A program made the translations under genes and the position numbers. Shown here one piece after another: positions 1 to 7,097 of a DNA stretch of 32,430 nt (its first letter is position 1; each line of letters starts with the position of its first letter). This DNA comes from Alistipes sp. ZOR0009 (GTDB taxonomy: Bacteria; Bacteroidota; Bacteroidia; Bacteroidales; ZOR0009), in contig NZ_JTLD01000061.1 of NCBI RefSeq assembly GCF_000798815.1, positions 1-32,430 on the forward strand. The letters run 5' to 3'. Under the pieces are notes generated by a model. That model made no database searches and was not told the DNA's origin. It worked only from the letters and a program-made list of their open reading frames with translations.

Positions 1-147
1 GCTTCGCCACGGGTGTTGGCGGATGGAATGTTTGGGGCTAAATTAGCCGTTGCTGCCGGATGAAGTTTGTTAAATGAAAAATGGGAATGGGGATAGGGTC
101 GCGGGATATGAGATTTGAGTGGTGTGATTTGAGATTTGTGATGTGGG
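1..147. repeat. Interspersed intergenic repeat, left copy
   Basis: Non-coding. It starts with a GTGGC-TTC-GCCAC-type hairpin segment followed by GGTGTTGGCGGAT (1-24), then GCTGCCGGATGAAG (about 52-65), then a low-complexity run of GATATGAG / GATTTGAG words (103-147). The same three elements in the same order recur at 31800-31970 and 32205-32365, so this is a dispersed intergenic repeat family. Open frames across it are not convincing genes. Confidence 0.6.
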
Positions 148-150
148 ACT

Positions 151-181
151 TTTTTTGTGTAGTCAATGTGCCCATCAGCTG
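151..181 (+). repeat. 31-bp direct repeat, left copy
   Basis: An exact copy of the 31 bases at 1368-1398: a T run, GTGTAGTCAATGTGCCC and then ATCAGCTG. It is followed by one 41-bp unit (174-214) of the minisatellite family found as an array at 1391-1776. The two copies bracket about 1.2 kb containing the intron remnant and the caspase-like gene. Confidence 0.75.
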
Positions 182-229
182 TCGTGTACTTGAACGCTTG
201 GAAAATGGTCGCCTATCAGCTGGGAGTAA

Positions 230-518
230 ACCCAGAAATGCCCTACCAGTGGAGCGTACCCGAAGAGAACTCATAAGCCCCAAACTAAAAGTACACTTAG
301 TGAATAATGGGAGGCTGGGCTGTTGCCCAAAGTTCCATCTTGGGAGCTACCATTACCTTACAACGCTTACGTAAAAGGGGGAGAGGCTATGCTTACGCAC
401 TACGAAAAGGTTGCTCCACATCTTAACTAACCGCTGTATACGCGACCCGTACGTACAGTGGTGTGAGAGGTTCTCCCCGTCAGTTAGTGCTGGTGGGGCT
501 GGCTACTCGATTGGGCGT
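230..518 (+). mobile_element. 3' remnant of a group II intron (domains V/VI)
   Basis: The diagnostic part is a domain-V-like hairpin at 431-461: CCGCTGTA pairs with TACAGTGG, with an inner TACG/CGTA stem and a 2-nt bulge. It is followed by GTGTGAGAGG and a second stem-loop that fits domain VI (about 471-515). The layout resembles the 3' ends of Bacteroidota group II introns. No maturase or reverse transcriptase gene is present and no 5' end is seen, so it is a truncated copy. The 5' limit given here is a guess; the 3' limit is near 515-520, a few bases past the end of the convergent caspase-like gene. Confidence 0.55.
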
Positions 519-524
519 AGTTAT

Positions 525-1241
525 TTATATTATCGTTATTACGAATGGGAAATCACCTTCACCACTGATAATTGGATTTTGATTACCCTCTGTTAATTCA
601 GTCACTTGCTTTTTAGCCATTTCAAAAACCTTGTGAGTGCTTATAACTCGTTCTCGATAATACTCATGAATATAAATTGCATTATCAATGAGTGACTTTA
701 GAAACAAATAGTCAGAAGCACTTTCATCAATACTTGCTGCAAATAAATATAAAACCCCATCTTTTGAACTTTTTATTGCGGAATCAAATTTGGCAATTGA
801 TTCTTCTCTTGTTAGAGGTCTTTTTATATATCCACCATAAGCATATTTTGGAATCAACCGGTTTAATCTTTGTATATCAAGTTCAAAGTCTATTACATTT
901 CTGCAAGTCTCAAGTATATGCAATTGCTTTTTACATTCAAATTGAAGTTGTCCAGGCTGAATAAATGTCTTTTCCTGAAGTTGAAAAATCTGTGTTCCAT
1001 TTTTATTTGCTCCATGTCCAATTAATAGAATAATTAGATAATCAAGATCATTAAGAACATCTAATTTAGTCAATTCTCTAATTTCAGGCTCTTCTAATAC
1101 ATAGATTTCCGTATCAAGGTCAAAAGCACCTCCCGCATTGCTGCAAAAGAAATCAATATAGAGTTGAATGATTTTTCTATCATTAATCAATTCTATTTCG
1201 TTTTTGCTGAATCCTTTAATTATTAGTATAGATTTTTTCAT
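525..1241 (-). CDS. Caspase-like (peptidase C14 fold) protein
   Basis: A protein of about 238 residues from the ATG at 1241; an in-frame TTG at 1253 would add four residues. A hydrophobic strand ending in I-G-H-G (near residues 74-77) and a second strand ending in L-E-T-C-R-N match the catalytic His and Cys of caspase/metacaspase-like proteases. The C-terminal F-P-F-V segment is also typical of bacterial caspase-family domains. There is no signal peptide and no fused effector or sensor domain, so it is a stand-alone caspase domain. The gene is clearly more AT-rich than smpB and later genes, which suggests transfer. It lies 16 nt downstream of the end of a Gly/Ala-rich peptide reading frame and abuts a group II intron remnant. 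The substrate is unknown; defence, toxin or peptide-maturation roles are all possible. Confidence 0.72.
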   Translation of the reverse strand: MKKSILIIKGFSKNEIELINDRKIIQLYIDFFCSNAGGAFDLDTEIYVLEEPEIRELTKLDVLNDLDYLIILLIGHGANKNGTQIFQLQEKTFIQPGQLQFECKKQLHILETCRNVIDFELDIQRLNRLIPKYAYGGYIKRPLTREESIAKFDSAIKSSKDGVLYLFAASIDESASDYLFLKSLIDNAIYIHEYYRERVISTHKVFEMAKKQVTELTEGNQNPIISGEGDFPFVITII

Positions 1242-1257
1242 AATTGTGTACAATATC

Positions 1258-1350
1258 TCAGTAATCGCAGCTAGCTGCGATTATTCCCGCATTACCAGCA
1301 GCTCCTACTAGGTAGGATGCCGCTTCGAAAGTAGCTAAAATCTGGCAACG
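1258..1350 (-). pseudogene. C-terminal remnant of a small Gly/Ala-rich peptide gene
   Basis: On the minus strand a frame is open from just after a TAA (1351-1353) to a TGA at 1258-1260. It encodes 30 codons ending in GAAGNAGIIAASCDY. There is no start codon. The composition (Gly/Ala-rich, one Cys near the end, short hydrophobic stretch) resembles the core of double-glycine bacteriocin-like peptides such as the one at 22439-22636. The frame is cut off about 17 bp before the direct repeat at 1368, so its 5' part was probably lost when the repeat region formed. It would have been co-transcribed with the caspase-like gene. The call rests on composition and context only. Confidence 0.35.
1262..1283. 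repeat. 22-bp perfect palindrome before the caspase-like gene
   Basis: The half-site TAATCGCAGCT is followed by its exact reverse complement. It sits 21 bp upstream of the ATG of the caspase-like gene and overlaps the last codons of the peptide remnant. It could be an operator, an RNA stem-loop between two co-transcribed genes, or a coincidence of coding sequence. Confidence 0.6.
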
Positions 1351-1367
1351 TTAAACAGTGTTACGTC

Positions 1368-1398
1368 TTTTTTGTGTAGTCAATGTGCCCATCAGCTG
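1368..1398 (+). repeat. 31-bp direct repeat, right copy
   Basis: Exact second copy of the repeat at 151-181. It leads straight into the 42-bp tandem array, whose first unit begins inside it at 1391. Confidence 0.75.
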
Positions 1399-1776
1399 AT
1401 CACCACTTCGACGGTCGGAAAAATGCTAATCCATCAGCTGATGACCACTTCGGCGGTCGGGAAAATGCTAATCCATCAGCTGATCACCATTTCGACGGTT
1501 GGAAAAATGCTAATATATCAGCTGATGACCACTTCGACGGTCGGAAAAATGCTAATCCATCAGCTGATGACCATTTCGACGGTCGGGAAAATGCTAATCC
1601 ATCAGCTGATCACCATTTCAACGCTTGGAAAAATGGTCATCCATCAGCTGATGACCATTTCGACGGTCGGGAAAATGCTAATCCATCAGCTGATGACCAT
1701 TTGAACGCTTGGAAAAATGGTCATCCATCAGCTGATCACCACTTCGACGTTCGGAAAAATGAAAACACATCAGCTG
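1391..1776 (+). repeat. 42-bp tandem repeat array (about 9 units)
   Basis: Units start at 1391, 1433, 1475, 1517, 1559, 1601, 1643, 1685 and 1727, and a tenth degenerates after 1769. Each unit opens with ATCAGCTGAT, a palindromic core, then CACCACTTCGACGGTCGG and AAAAATGCTAATCC. Two subtypes exist: most units carry GACGGTCGG...GCTAATC, while those starting at 1601 and 1685 carry GAACGCTTGG...GGTCATC. Because 42 is divisible by three, several frames stay open through the array (for example 1383-1871 on +, with a 14-residue period). I regard these as by-products, since no start region, leader or recognisable domain is present. Confidence 0.85.
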
Positions 1777-1953
1777 TTTTTCATTTTCAGGAGCTCGGAG
1801 GTGGAGAGTTCTCTATTGGGTTTGACGGTTGGTTGGAGAGAGGAGGCCATTGGGCCATTCTAGAGGCTTAGGAGGAGCCTAGTGGGGGGCGATGGTTGTT
1901 GGCCCTCAATGCCGTTGGTTGTGGGCATGGAGGGCAGGAGGGGGCGCGGTAGC

Positions 1954-2406
1954 TTACACCTTCATGTGGCGGTCTATCTCGCGCTTGGCATCCTTCAGCT
2001 TTAGCGTTTCGCGCTTGTCGTACTCCTTCTTACCCTTGGCTAGGGCAATTTCGACCTTGGCTAGCCCGCGCTCGTTGATGTATAGGCGGTAGGCAATGAT
2101 GGTAAGGCCCTTCTCCTGCGATTTGCGCTGCAGCTTGTTGAGCTCCTTGCGTTGCAGCAGCAGCTTACGGTCGCGGCGTGGGTCGTGGTTGTTGTAGGTG
2201 CCCCACCAGTATTCGGCGATGTGCATCCCCTTAATAAATAGCTCGCCCCGGTGGAAGTAGCAGAAGGCATCTACCAAGCTGGCCTTTCCTGCCCTAATCG
2301 ACTTAATTTCTGTTCCTGTAAGCACTATACCGGCGGTGTAGGTTTCCAGAAATTCGTAGTCGTGGCTGGCTCGCTTATTTCGTATGTTGACTTTTGGTTT
2401 ATCCAT
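1954..2406 (-). CDS. smpB: SsrA-binding protein SmpB
   Basis: A 150-residue protein of the usual SmpB length. SmpB binds tmRNA and delivers it with EF-Tu to stalled ribosomes for trans-translation. The N-terminal region contains N-K-R-A-x-H-D-Y and [13 protein letters not shown], the centre has the H-D-P-x-R-x-R-K-L-L-L segment, and the basic C-terminal tail has G-K-K-x-Y-D-K-R-x-x-x-K, all typical of the family. It is transcribed leftward and alone. A -7-like box TATATTTG is at 2448-2455 on the minus strand. No terminator was seen after the stop; the tandem array begins about 180 bp further on. Confidence 0.97.
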   Translation of the reverse strand: MDKPKVNIRNKRASHDYEFLETYTAGIVLTGTEIKSIRAGKASLVDAFCYFHRGELFIKGMHIAEYWWGTYNNHDPRRDRKLLLQRKELNKLQRKSQEKGLTIIAYRLYINERGLAKVEIALAKGKKEYDKRETLKLKDAKREIDRHMKV

Positions 2407-2447
2407 TATCTTGTTCTCAAAAAAAGGAGGAGAAAAACTCCGAATGG

Positions 2448-2455
2448 CAAATATA
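2448..2455 (-). promoter_or_regulatory. Candidate smpB promoter -7 box
   Basis: TATATTTG on the minus strand matches the Bacteroidota TAnnTTTG -7 consensus and lies about 40 bp upstream of the smpB ATG. No clear TTTG -33 box was found at the expected distance. Confidence 0.4.
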
Positions 2456-2596
2456 GCAAAATAGAGGCTAAAAAAGCGAAGGTGTAGGGGGATAAGGCTT
2501 CAACTTGGGGCGTTTTTTATGGGGATGGGGCTGGTGGTATGGGCGAAGCCCGTGCTTAATGGGGGGTGACGGTTATGGTGCTGGACGGCAGGTAAC

Positions 2597-2620
2597 AAAA
2601 AAGCCGAGATGGCTCTCGGC
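2597..2620 (-). terminator. Rho-independent terminator after the Yip1-like gene
   Basis: On the minus strand GCCGAGA-GCCA-TCTCGGC is followed by six T. It lies 23 bp past the stop of the leftward Yip1-like gene and separates it from smpB. Confidence 0.85.
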
Positions 2621-2643
2621 TTGTATCTTGTAAGGTTGGGTGG

Positions 2644-3210
2644 CTAGAAGATGATGGCTAGCAGCCCCTGTACTATTAGGTGGGTAACCAAAATAATCCC
2701 CACAAAAATTAGTACGGTTAGCACGGTGTAGCCCAAGCGCTGCTCGGTAACGGTTCCTAGCACCGGCTTAAAGCCTAGCCAAAGCACGTACAGCGAGTAG
2801 AAGCTTACCAGGCGCATGATGCCGTTTAGGGGCTCTATCAGGTGTCCTACAATCATAAAAAGGAAGTAGGGCGCTAGCGCAAAAATGGCCAGCTTGGTAG
2901 ATAGGGTGAGGTCTTTGGTGGAGTCAAAGTTTACCGACAGCCTCTCTATGGCGTACGATAGGGCGATGGCCGCACCACAGGGCACCGAAAAATCTACCAG
3001 CGTTTGGATGATGATCTTCGCAAAGCTATCGTTGCTGGTCCATATAAGCATGCCAACAAAGGTCGATAGCGCGTAAATGGTGCAGTAGGGGATGAGGTAG
3101 TTTTTGTAGAGGGCATCCCGTTGGATGTTCTCATCGCGAATCTCTTCCCACTCCATCTTCGGATTCCGAAGGAGATTAAAGGTTCTTCTCCAAAGTAATT
3201 TAAGGTTCAT
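2644..3210 (-). CDS. Yip1-like integral membrane protein
   Basis: A 188-residue protein with about five hydrophobic segments after an amphipathic N-terminus containing L-L-x-N-P-K-x-E-W-E-E-I-R. That N-terminal phrase followed by a multi-span membrane region is typical of Yip1-domain (DUF1282-type) proteins, common in Bacteroidota and of unknown function. It is divergent from miaA across an 80-bp gap that holds a palindromic pair of -7-like boxes, and it has its own terminator. Confidence 0.75.
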   Translation of the reverse strand: MNLKLLWRRTFNLLRNPKMEWEEIRDENIQRDALYKNYLIPYCTIYALSTFVGMLIWTSNDSFAKIIIQTLVDFSVPCGAAIALSYAIERLSVNFDSTKDLTLSTKLAIFALAPYFLFMIVGHLIEPLNGIMRLVSFYSLYVLWLGFKPVLGTVTEQRLGYTVLTVLIFVGIILVTHLIVQGLLAIIF

Positions 3211-3235
3211 TGATGCTTACGTTAAAAAAAGCAGT

Positions 3236-3254
3236 CAAAAATAGCCTATTTTTG
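3236..3254. promoter_or_regulatory. Back-to-back divergent promoter -7 boxes
   Basis: CAAAAATAG-C-CTATTTTTG is a perfect inverted repeat. Each arm contains TATTTTTG (3247-3254 on +, 3236-3243 on -), which fits TAnnTTTG. The right arm would serve miaA (start 3291) and the left arm the Yip1-like gene (start 3210). Clear -33 boxes were not found, so an operator is an alternative reading. Confidence 0.45.
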
Positions 3255-3290
3255 TGTAATCGTTTCATGTTTTTCAGCATTTAGCAAGCT

Positions 3291-4214
3291 ATGTATCAAA
3301 AAAAATACGATCTGATCACCATTGTAGGCCCAACTGCTAGCGGAAAGACCACCTTAGCCGTCAATTTGGCGCTGCAGCTCGGTGGCGAAGTGCTTTCGGC
3401 CGACTCCCGCCAAATCTATCGGGGGATGGATATTGGTACCGGAAAAGATCTTTCGGAGTACGTTGTTGGGGGGCGCGCGGTGCCCTACCACCTAATTGAC
3501 ATTGCTGATGCGGGCGTGCGCTACAACGTGTTTGAGTACCAGCAGGCTTTTTTCGAAGCCTACCACGATGTGGCCCAGCGCGGAAAGCAGGCGGTGGTGT
3601 GTGGTGGATCGGGCATGTATGTCGAGGCGGTGGTCGAGGCCTACGATCTGCGTCCAGTGCCTCAGAACGACGAGCTGCGTGCCCAGCTCGAGGGCTACAC
3701 GCTCGAGGAGCTTACCGAGCAGCTGGCTCAGATGAAGTCGTTGCACAACAATACCGACGTAGATACCAAAAAGCGGGCCATCAGGGCAATCGAAATAGCC
3801 ACCTACTACAGCAGCCATCCCGACGAGAAGGTGTCGTACCCCAAGCTCTCGAACATCTACTTTGGGGTAGATATTGAGCGGGAGCTGCGCCGGCAAAAAA
3901 TTAGCCAGCGCCTGCGCGATAGGCTAGACGCAGGGATGGTTGACGAGGTTAGAACGCTTATAAATGGTGGCGTAACAATTGACGATTTGATATACTACGG
4001 GCTGGAGTATAAGTTTGTTGGCAGCTACCTTGCTGGCCGTATGTCTTATGACGAGATGGTGCAGGGGTTGGAGATTGCCATCCATCAGTTTGCCAAGCGG
4101 CAGATGACCTGGTTTAGGGGGATGGAGCGCAAGGGGGCGGTCATTAGCTGGATCGATGCCATGCTTCCACTTGAGGAGAAAATAGGCCTAATTCTGAGAA
4201 AATTGGAAGAGTAA
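3291..4214 (+). CDS. miaA: tRNA dimethylallyltransferase MiaA
   Basis: A 307-residue enzyme that transfers a dimethylallyl group to N6 of A37 in tRNAs reading codons that start with U. The P-loop G-P-T-A-S-G-K-T is at residues 13-20. It is followed by the family motif S-A-D-S-R-Q-I-Y-R-G-M-D-I-G-T-G-K, then G-G-S-G-M-Y, and near the C-terminus A-K-R-Q-M-T-W-F-R. The length is normal. The ATG at 3291 lies about 36 bp after a -7-like box. A 47-codon frame follows the stop after 30 bp. Confidence 0.96.
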   Translation: MYQKKYDLITIVGPTASGKTTLAVNLALQLGGEVLSADSRQIYRGMDIGTGKDLSEYVVGGRAVPYHLIDIADAGVRYNVFEYQQAFFEAYHDVAQRGKQAVVCGGSGMYVEAVVEAYDLRPVPQNDELRAQLEGYTLEELTEQLAQMKSLHNNTDVDTKKRAIRAIEIATYYSSHPDEKVSYPKLSNIYFGVDIERELRRQKISQRLRDRLDAGMVDEVRTLINGGVTIDDLIYYGLEYKFVGSYLAGRMSYDEMVQGLEIAIHQFAKRQMTWFRGMERKGAVISWIDAMLPLEEKIGLILRKLEE

Positions 4215-4244
4215 AATTCCTCTTTTTATTATACTGAAGCTATA

Positions 4245-4388
4245 ATGTCGGAATCAATAAAAAGCTATTTTTACTTCGGCATTAAACCCAAAACCCTGAA
4301 ACCCGCAAAGCCTAACAGTACAGCCTATTGGTATAGCCTGTATCGTTTCTGCGAAGAGAATGAGATGCGGGTAACAGACAACCTTTGA
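4245..4388 (+). CDS. Possible small protein of 47 residues
   Basis: The frame runs from ATG at 4245 to TGA at 4386-4388, between miaA and the DPP5-like gene. The product begins MSESIKSYFYFGIK and continues with a Lys/Pro-rich stretch, then an aromatic stretch T-A-Y-W-Y-S-L-Y-R-F. I do not recognise it. It has no signal peptide or membrane span. In favour of reality are the ATG, codon use like its neighbours, and the fact that it fills the gap almost exactly, ending 17 bp before the peptidase ATG at 4406. Against it are its length and the lack of a visible ribosome-binding site. Confidence 0.35.
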   Translation: MSESIKSYFYFGIKPKTLKPAKPNSTAYWYSLYRFCEENEMRVTDNL

Positions 4389-4405
4389 AAAAACAACATT
4401 ATTGT

Positions 4406-6520
4406 ATGAAAAATTTTCATCTTAAAACGGCAGCAGCGCTGCTCCTTTCGCTTATGATGTTCTCGTGTGGGAAGGGTGGGCAAGAAACGGCCGATGGAGT
4501 TGCCATCGATACGGTTCTTACCAAGGAGGAAATAGCCAAGGGCGTCCTCACTCCCGAAATTATGTGGAAGTTTGGACGCGTTGGTGCTCCAGTGCTATCT
4601 CCTGATGGTAGCCAGGTGGTTTACACCATATCCTACTACAACCTAAAGGCCAACAAGGGGGTTACCAACCTTTACCTTGTGGATACTAAGGGTGGTGCTC
4701 CAAAGAAAATTACCAACGAAAAGGGGAACGAGTCGAACCCAATTTGGTCTAAGGATGGTAAGAGCATCTACTTTGTATCTACCCGCGAGGATGGCGCACA
4801 GGTGTGGAAGTACAACGTGGTAAACGAGGAGCTAACCAAGCTAAGCAATATCGTTAATGGTATTAACGGCTTCCAGATCTCGCCAGATGAGACTAAGATC
4901 GTTTACGCTGCAGATGTTAAGATGCAGAAGGTGGCCGGTTCTGAGCTCTATCCCGAAATGGAAAAGGCCAACGTGCGAATTTACGATAGCCTGATGTGCC
5001 GCCACTGGGATACCTGGGAGGATGGCTCGTATAGCCACCTGTTTATTGCCGAGCTAAGTGGCGATGAAATTGAGACTGGCATTGATATTACACCAGAGGC
5101 TACTTGGGATACTCCAATGGCTACCGACTACGAAATTGGAGAGGTTCAATGGAGCCCTGATTCTAAGAATATTGTTTTTGCAACCAAGATGCTTACAGGT
5201 CGCGAGTACGCTACTCGTACCAACTCCGATATCTACATCTACAACCTAGATAGCAAAAAGGTAGATAATATTAGCAAGGAGAACTTGGGTTACGACCGCT
5301 ACCCAACCTACTCGCCTGATGGTAAAACTATCGCTTGGTGGAGCATGGAGACTGATGGCTACGAGTCGGACCAAAAGCGTCTATTCCTAATGGATGTGGC
5401 GACAGGTAAAAAGACTTACGCTACCGCAGGTTTCGATCAAAATGTGGAGTCGTACACTTGGAGCAACGATAGCAAGAATATCTTCTTCACCAGCGGCATC
5501 CAGGGTACCGAGCAGGTATTTAAAATGGATGTAGTTAGCAAGGCTATCAAGCAAATCACCAAGGGATACCACGACTATACTGCTTTAAGCTTCCAGAATG
5601 GGGTGCTTGTAGGGCAGAAGATGTCTATCAAGATGTCGCCAGAAATTTTTAAGGTGGATGCCAATACTGGTGCCGAGGAGCAGCTTACCTATACCAACGA
5701 GCATATCTACCGTCATATTAAGATGGGAGAGGCTAAGGAGCGTTGGGTTACCACCACCGATAACAAGAAGATGCTGGTTTGGGTGGTTTATCCTCCTAAG
5801 TTCGATTCTACCAAGAAGTATCCTGCGCTACTTTACTGCCAAGGTGGACCTCAATCTACCATTAGCCAGTTCTGGAGCTTCCGTTGGAACTTCCAAATTA
5901 TGGCTGCAAACGACTATATCGTTGTTGCACCAAACCGTCGTGGGGTGCCTTCTTTCGGTCAGGCTTGGAACGCTCAAATCTCGGGCGACTACTCAGGACA
6001 AAACATTAAGGATTACCTAAGCGCCATCGACGATGTGAAGAAGGAGCTTTGGGTTGATGCTGATCACCTTGGCTGTGTTGGCGCAAGCTACGGCGGCTAC
6101 TCGGTTTACTACTTGGCTGGTCACCACGAGAAGCGCTTTAAGGCGTTTATCGCTCACAACGGGATGTACAACCTCGAAAGCTTCTTTGCCGAAACGGAGG
6201 AGACATTCTTTGCCAACCACGATTTAGGTGGCCCATACTGGGATAAGAATAACAAGGTTGCGCAGCGCTCGTACGCCAACAGCCCCCACCGTTTTGTTCA
6301 AAACTGGGATTCTCCAATTATGGTTATTGTTGGCGAAAACGATTTCCGTATTCCTTATACCGAAGGGCTACAGGCATTCCACGCTGCTAAGCTAAGAGGG
6401 TTGCCTGCTAAGCTGCTGGTATTTCCCGAAGAGAATCACTTTGTAACCAAACCTCAGAATGCCGTTATTTGGCAGCATGAGTTCTTTGGCTGGTTGGATA
6501 AGTGGCTTAAGACAAAGTAA
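4406..6520 (+). CDS. S9 family peptidase, DPP5-like lipoprotein
   Basis: A protein of 704 residues from the ATG at 4406; a TTG at 4385 would add seven. Family knowledge: DPP5-type S9C dipeptidyl peptidases release dipeptides with a hydrophobic or Ala residue in P1 in the periplasm. The N-terminus is a lipoprotein signal ending L-M-M-F-S-C-G-K-G. The first half contains beta-propeller-like repeats with S-P-D-G phrases. The C-terminal alpha/beta-hydrolase carries G-A-S-Y-G-G (nucleophile Ser561), Asp646 in G-E-N-D-F-R-I-P and His678 in E-E-N-H-F. The 85- and 32-residue spacings equal those I recall for Porphyromonas gingivalis DPP5. A paralogue lies at 16668-18701. A bidirectional hairpin terminator follows. 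Confidence 0.9.
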   Translation: MKNFHLKTAAALLLSLMMFSCGKGGQETADGVAIDTVLTKEEIAKGVLTPEIMWKFGRVGAPVLSPDGSQVVYTISYYNLKANKGVTNLYLVDTKGGAPKKITNEKGNESNPIWSKDGKSIYFVSTREDGAQVWKYNVVNEELTKLSNIVNGINGFQISPDETKIVYAADVKMQKVAGSELYPEMEKANVRIYDSLMCRHWDTWEDGSYSHLFIAELSGDEIETGIDITPEATWDTPMATDYEIGEVQWSPDSKNIVFATKMLTGREYATRTNSDIYIYNLDSKKVDNISKENLGYDRYPTYSPDGKTIAWWSMETDGYESDQKRLFLMDVATGKKTYATAGFDQNVESYTWSNDSKNIFFTSGIQGTEQVFKMDVVSKAIKQITKGYHDYTALSFQNGVLVGQKMSIKMSPEIFKVDANTGAEEQLTYTNEHIYRHIKMGEAKERWVTTTDNKKMLVWVVYPPKFDSTKKYPALLYCQGGPQSTISQFWSFRWNFQIMAANDYIVVAPNRRGVPSFGQAWNAQISGDYSGQNIKDYLSAIDDVKKELWVDADHLGCVGASYGGYSVYYLAGHHEKRFKAFIAHNGMYNLESFFAETEETFFANHDLGGPYWDKNNKVAQRSYANSPHRFVQNWDSPIMVIVGENDFRIPYTEGLQAFHAAKLRGLPAKLLVFPEENHFVTKPQNAVIWQHEFFGWLDKWLKTK

Positions 6521-6543
6521 AAAAGCTGTGAAAGCGAAATAAA

Positions 6544-6576
6544 AAGGGGATGGCCATGTGCCATCCCCTTTCTTTA
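6544..6576. terminator. Bidirectional terminator between convergent genes
   Basis: AAGGGGATGGC-CATGT-GCCATCCCCTT forms an 11-bp perfect stem, preceded by A's and followed by TCTTT. It lies between the end of the DPP5-like gene (6520) and the end of the leftward carboxylase operon (6591), so it can serve both. Confidence 0.85.
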
Positions 6577-6590
6577 TGGGTAGTATGAAG

Positions 6591-7091
6591 CTAATCCTTC
6601 TTTATTTCAACCAGAATCTGATCGCCCAGAACGCTTTCGCCAACCCTTGTGCTGATGGCGGTAATGGTGCCACCCTCTTCGGCTTGCAGCAGGTTTTGCA
6701 TCTTCATCGCCTCTAGGACAACTAGCGGTTCTCCCTTTTCGACTTTTGCTCCCTTGCTTACAAACACGTCGATTATTTTACCCGGCATGGGCGATTTAAG
6801 CAGGTAAATATTGCTGCTTTCGTTTGCCTTTTTCGAGAGCTTTTTGCGCTTAATGGTTTCCTCCTTTCCAATAAGGAAGGTGTAGGTGTTTCCGTTGAGT
6901 AGCACGGTGCACTTGTTCTGCTTTAAATGCAGCACCTCCCCTCTGAAAACGCCCATGTCTACGTCTACAATGTAGTTCTTATTACCTGCCTGCTCGATAT
7001 GGCGCTTTTTGCCAGATATGCGGTAGTCCTTCACGTCGAAGGTATACTCGTGGTAACCTGCAACTGTATATTTTTCTTTTTTATTTCCCAT
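6591..7091 (-). CDS. Biotin carboxyl carrier protein of an acyl-CoA carboxylase
   Basis: A 166-residue carrier subunit. A linker region is followed by a biotinyl domain with P-M-P-G at residues 101-104 and E-A-M-K-M, in which Lys130 is the expected biotinylation site. The first 90 residues are probably the segment that docks on the other subunits. It is the last gene of a leftward three-gene operon, six bases after the biotin carboxylase stop. Expected role: carry CO2 between the carboxylase and the carboxyltransferase. Its order and length fit the propionyl/methylmalonyl-CoA type of Bacteroidota rather than AccB of fatty-acid synthesis, but the substrate is inferred. Confidence 0.9.
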   Translation of the reverse strand: MGNKKEKYTVAGYHEYTFDVKDYRISGKKRHIEQAGNKNYIVDVDMGVFRGEVLHLKQNKCTVLLNGNTYTFLIGKEETIKRKKLSKKANESSNIYLLKSPMPGKIIDVFVSKGAKVEKGEPLVVLEAMKMQNLLQAEEGGTITAISTRVGESVLGDQILVEIKKD

Positions 7092-7097
7092 GGTTCA

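Noticed and set aside
525-1241. Part of a complete anti-phage system around the caspase-like gene
   Set aside because: No sensor, cyclase, gasdermin or other partner is encoded beside it; only repeats and an intron remnant are seen.
1391-1776. CRISPR array
   Set aside because: There are no unique spacers between repeats; whole 42-bp units are repeated end to end and no cas genes are present.
1383-1871. 162-residue open frame with 14-residue repeats
   Set aside because: It is the translation of the 42-bp array; another frame is open too, there is no leader or domain, and the period being a multiple of three explains the openness.
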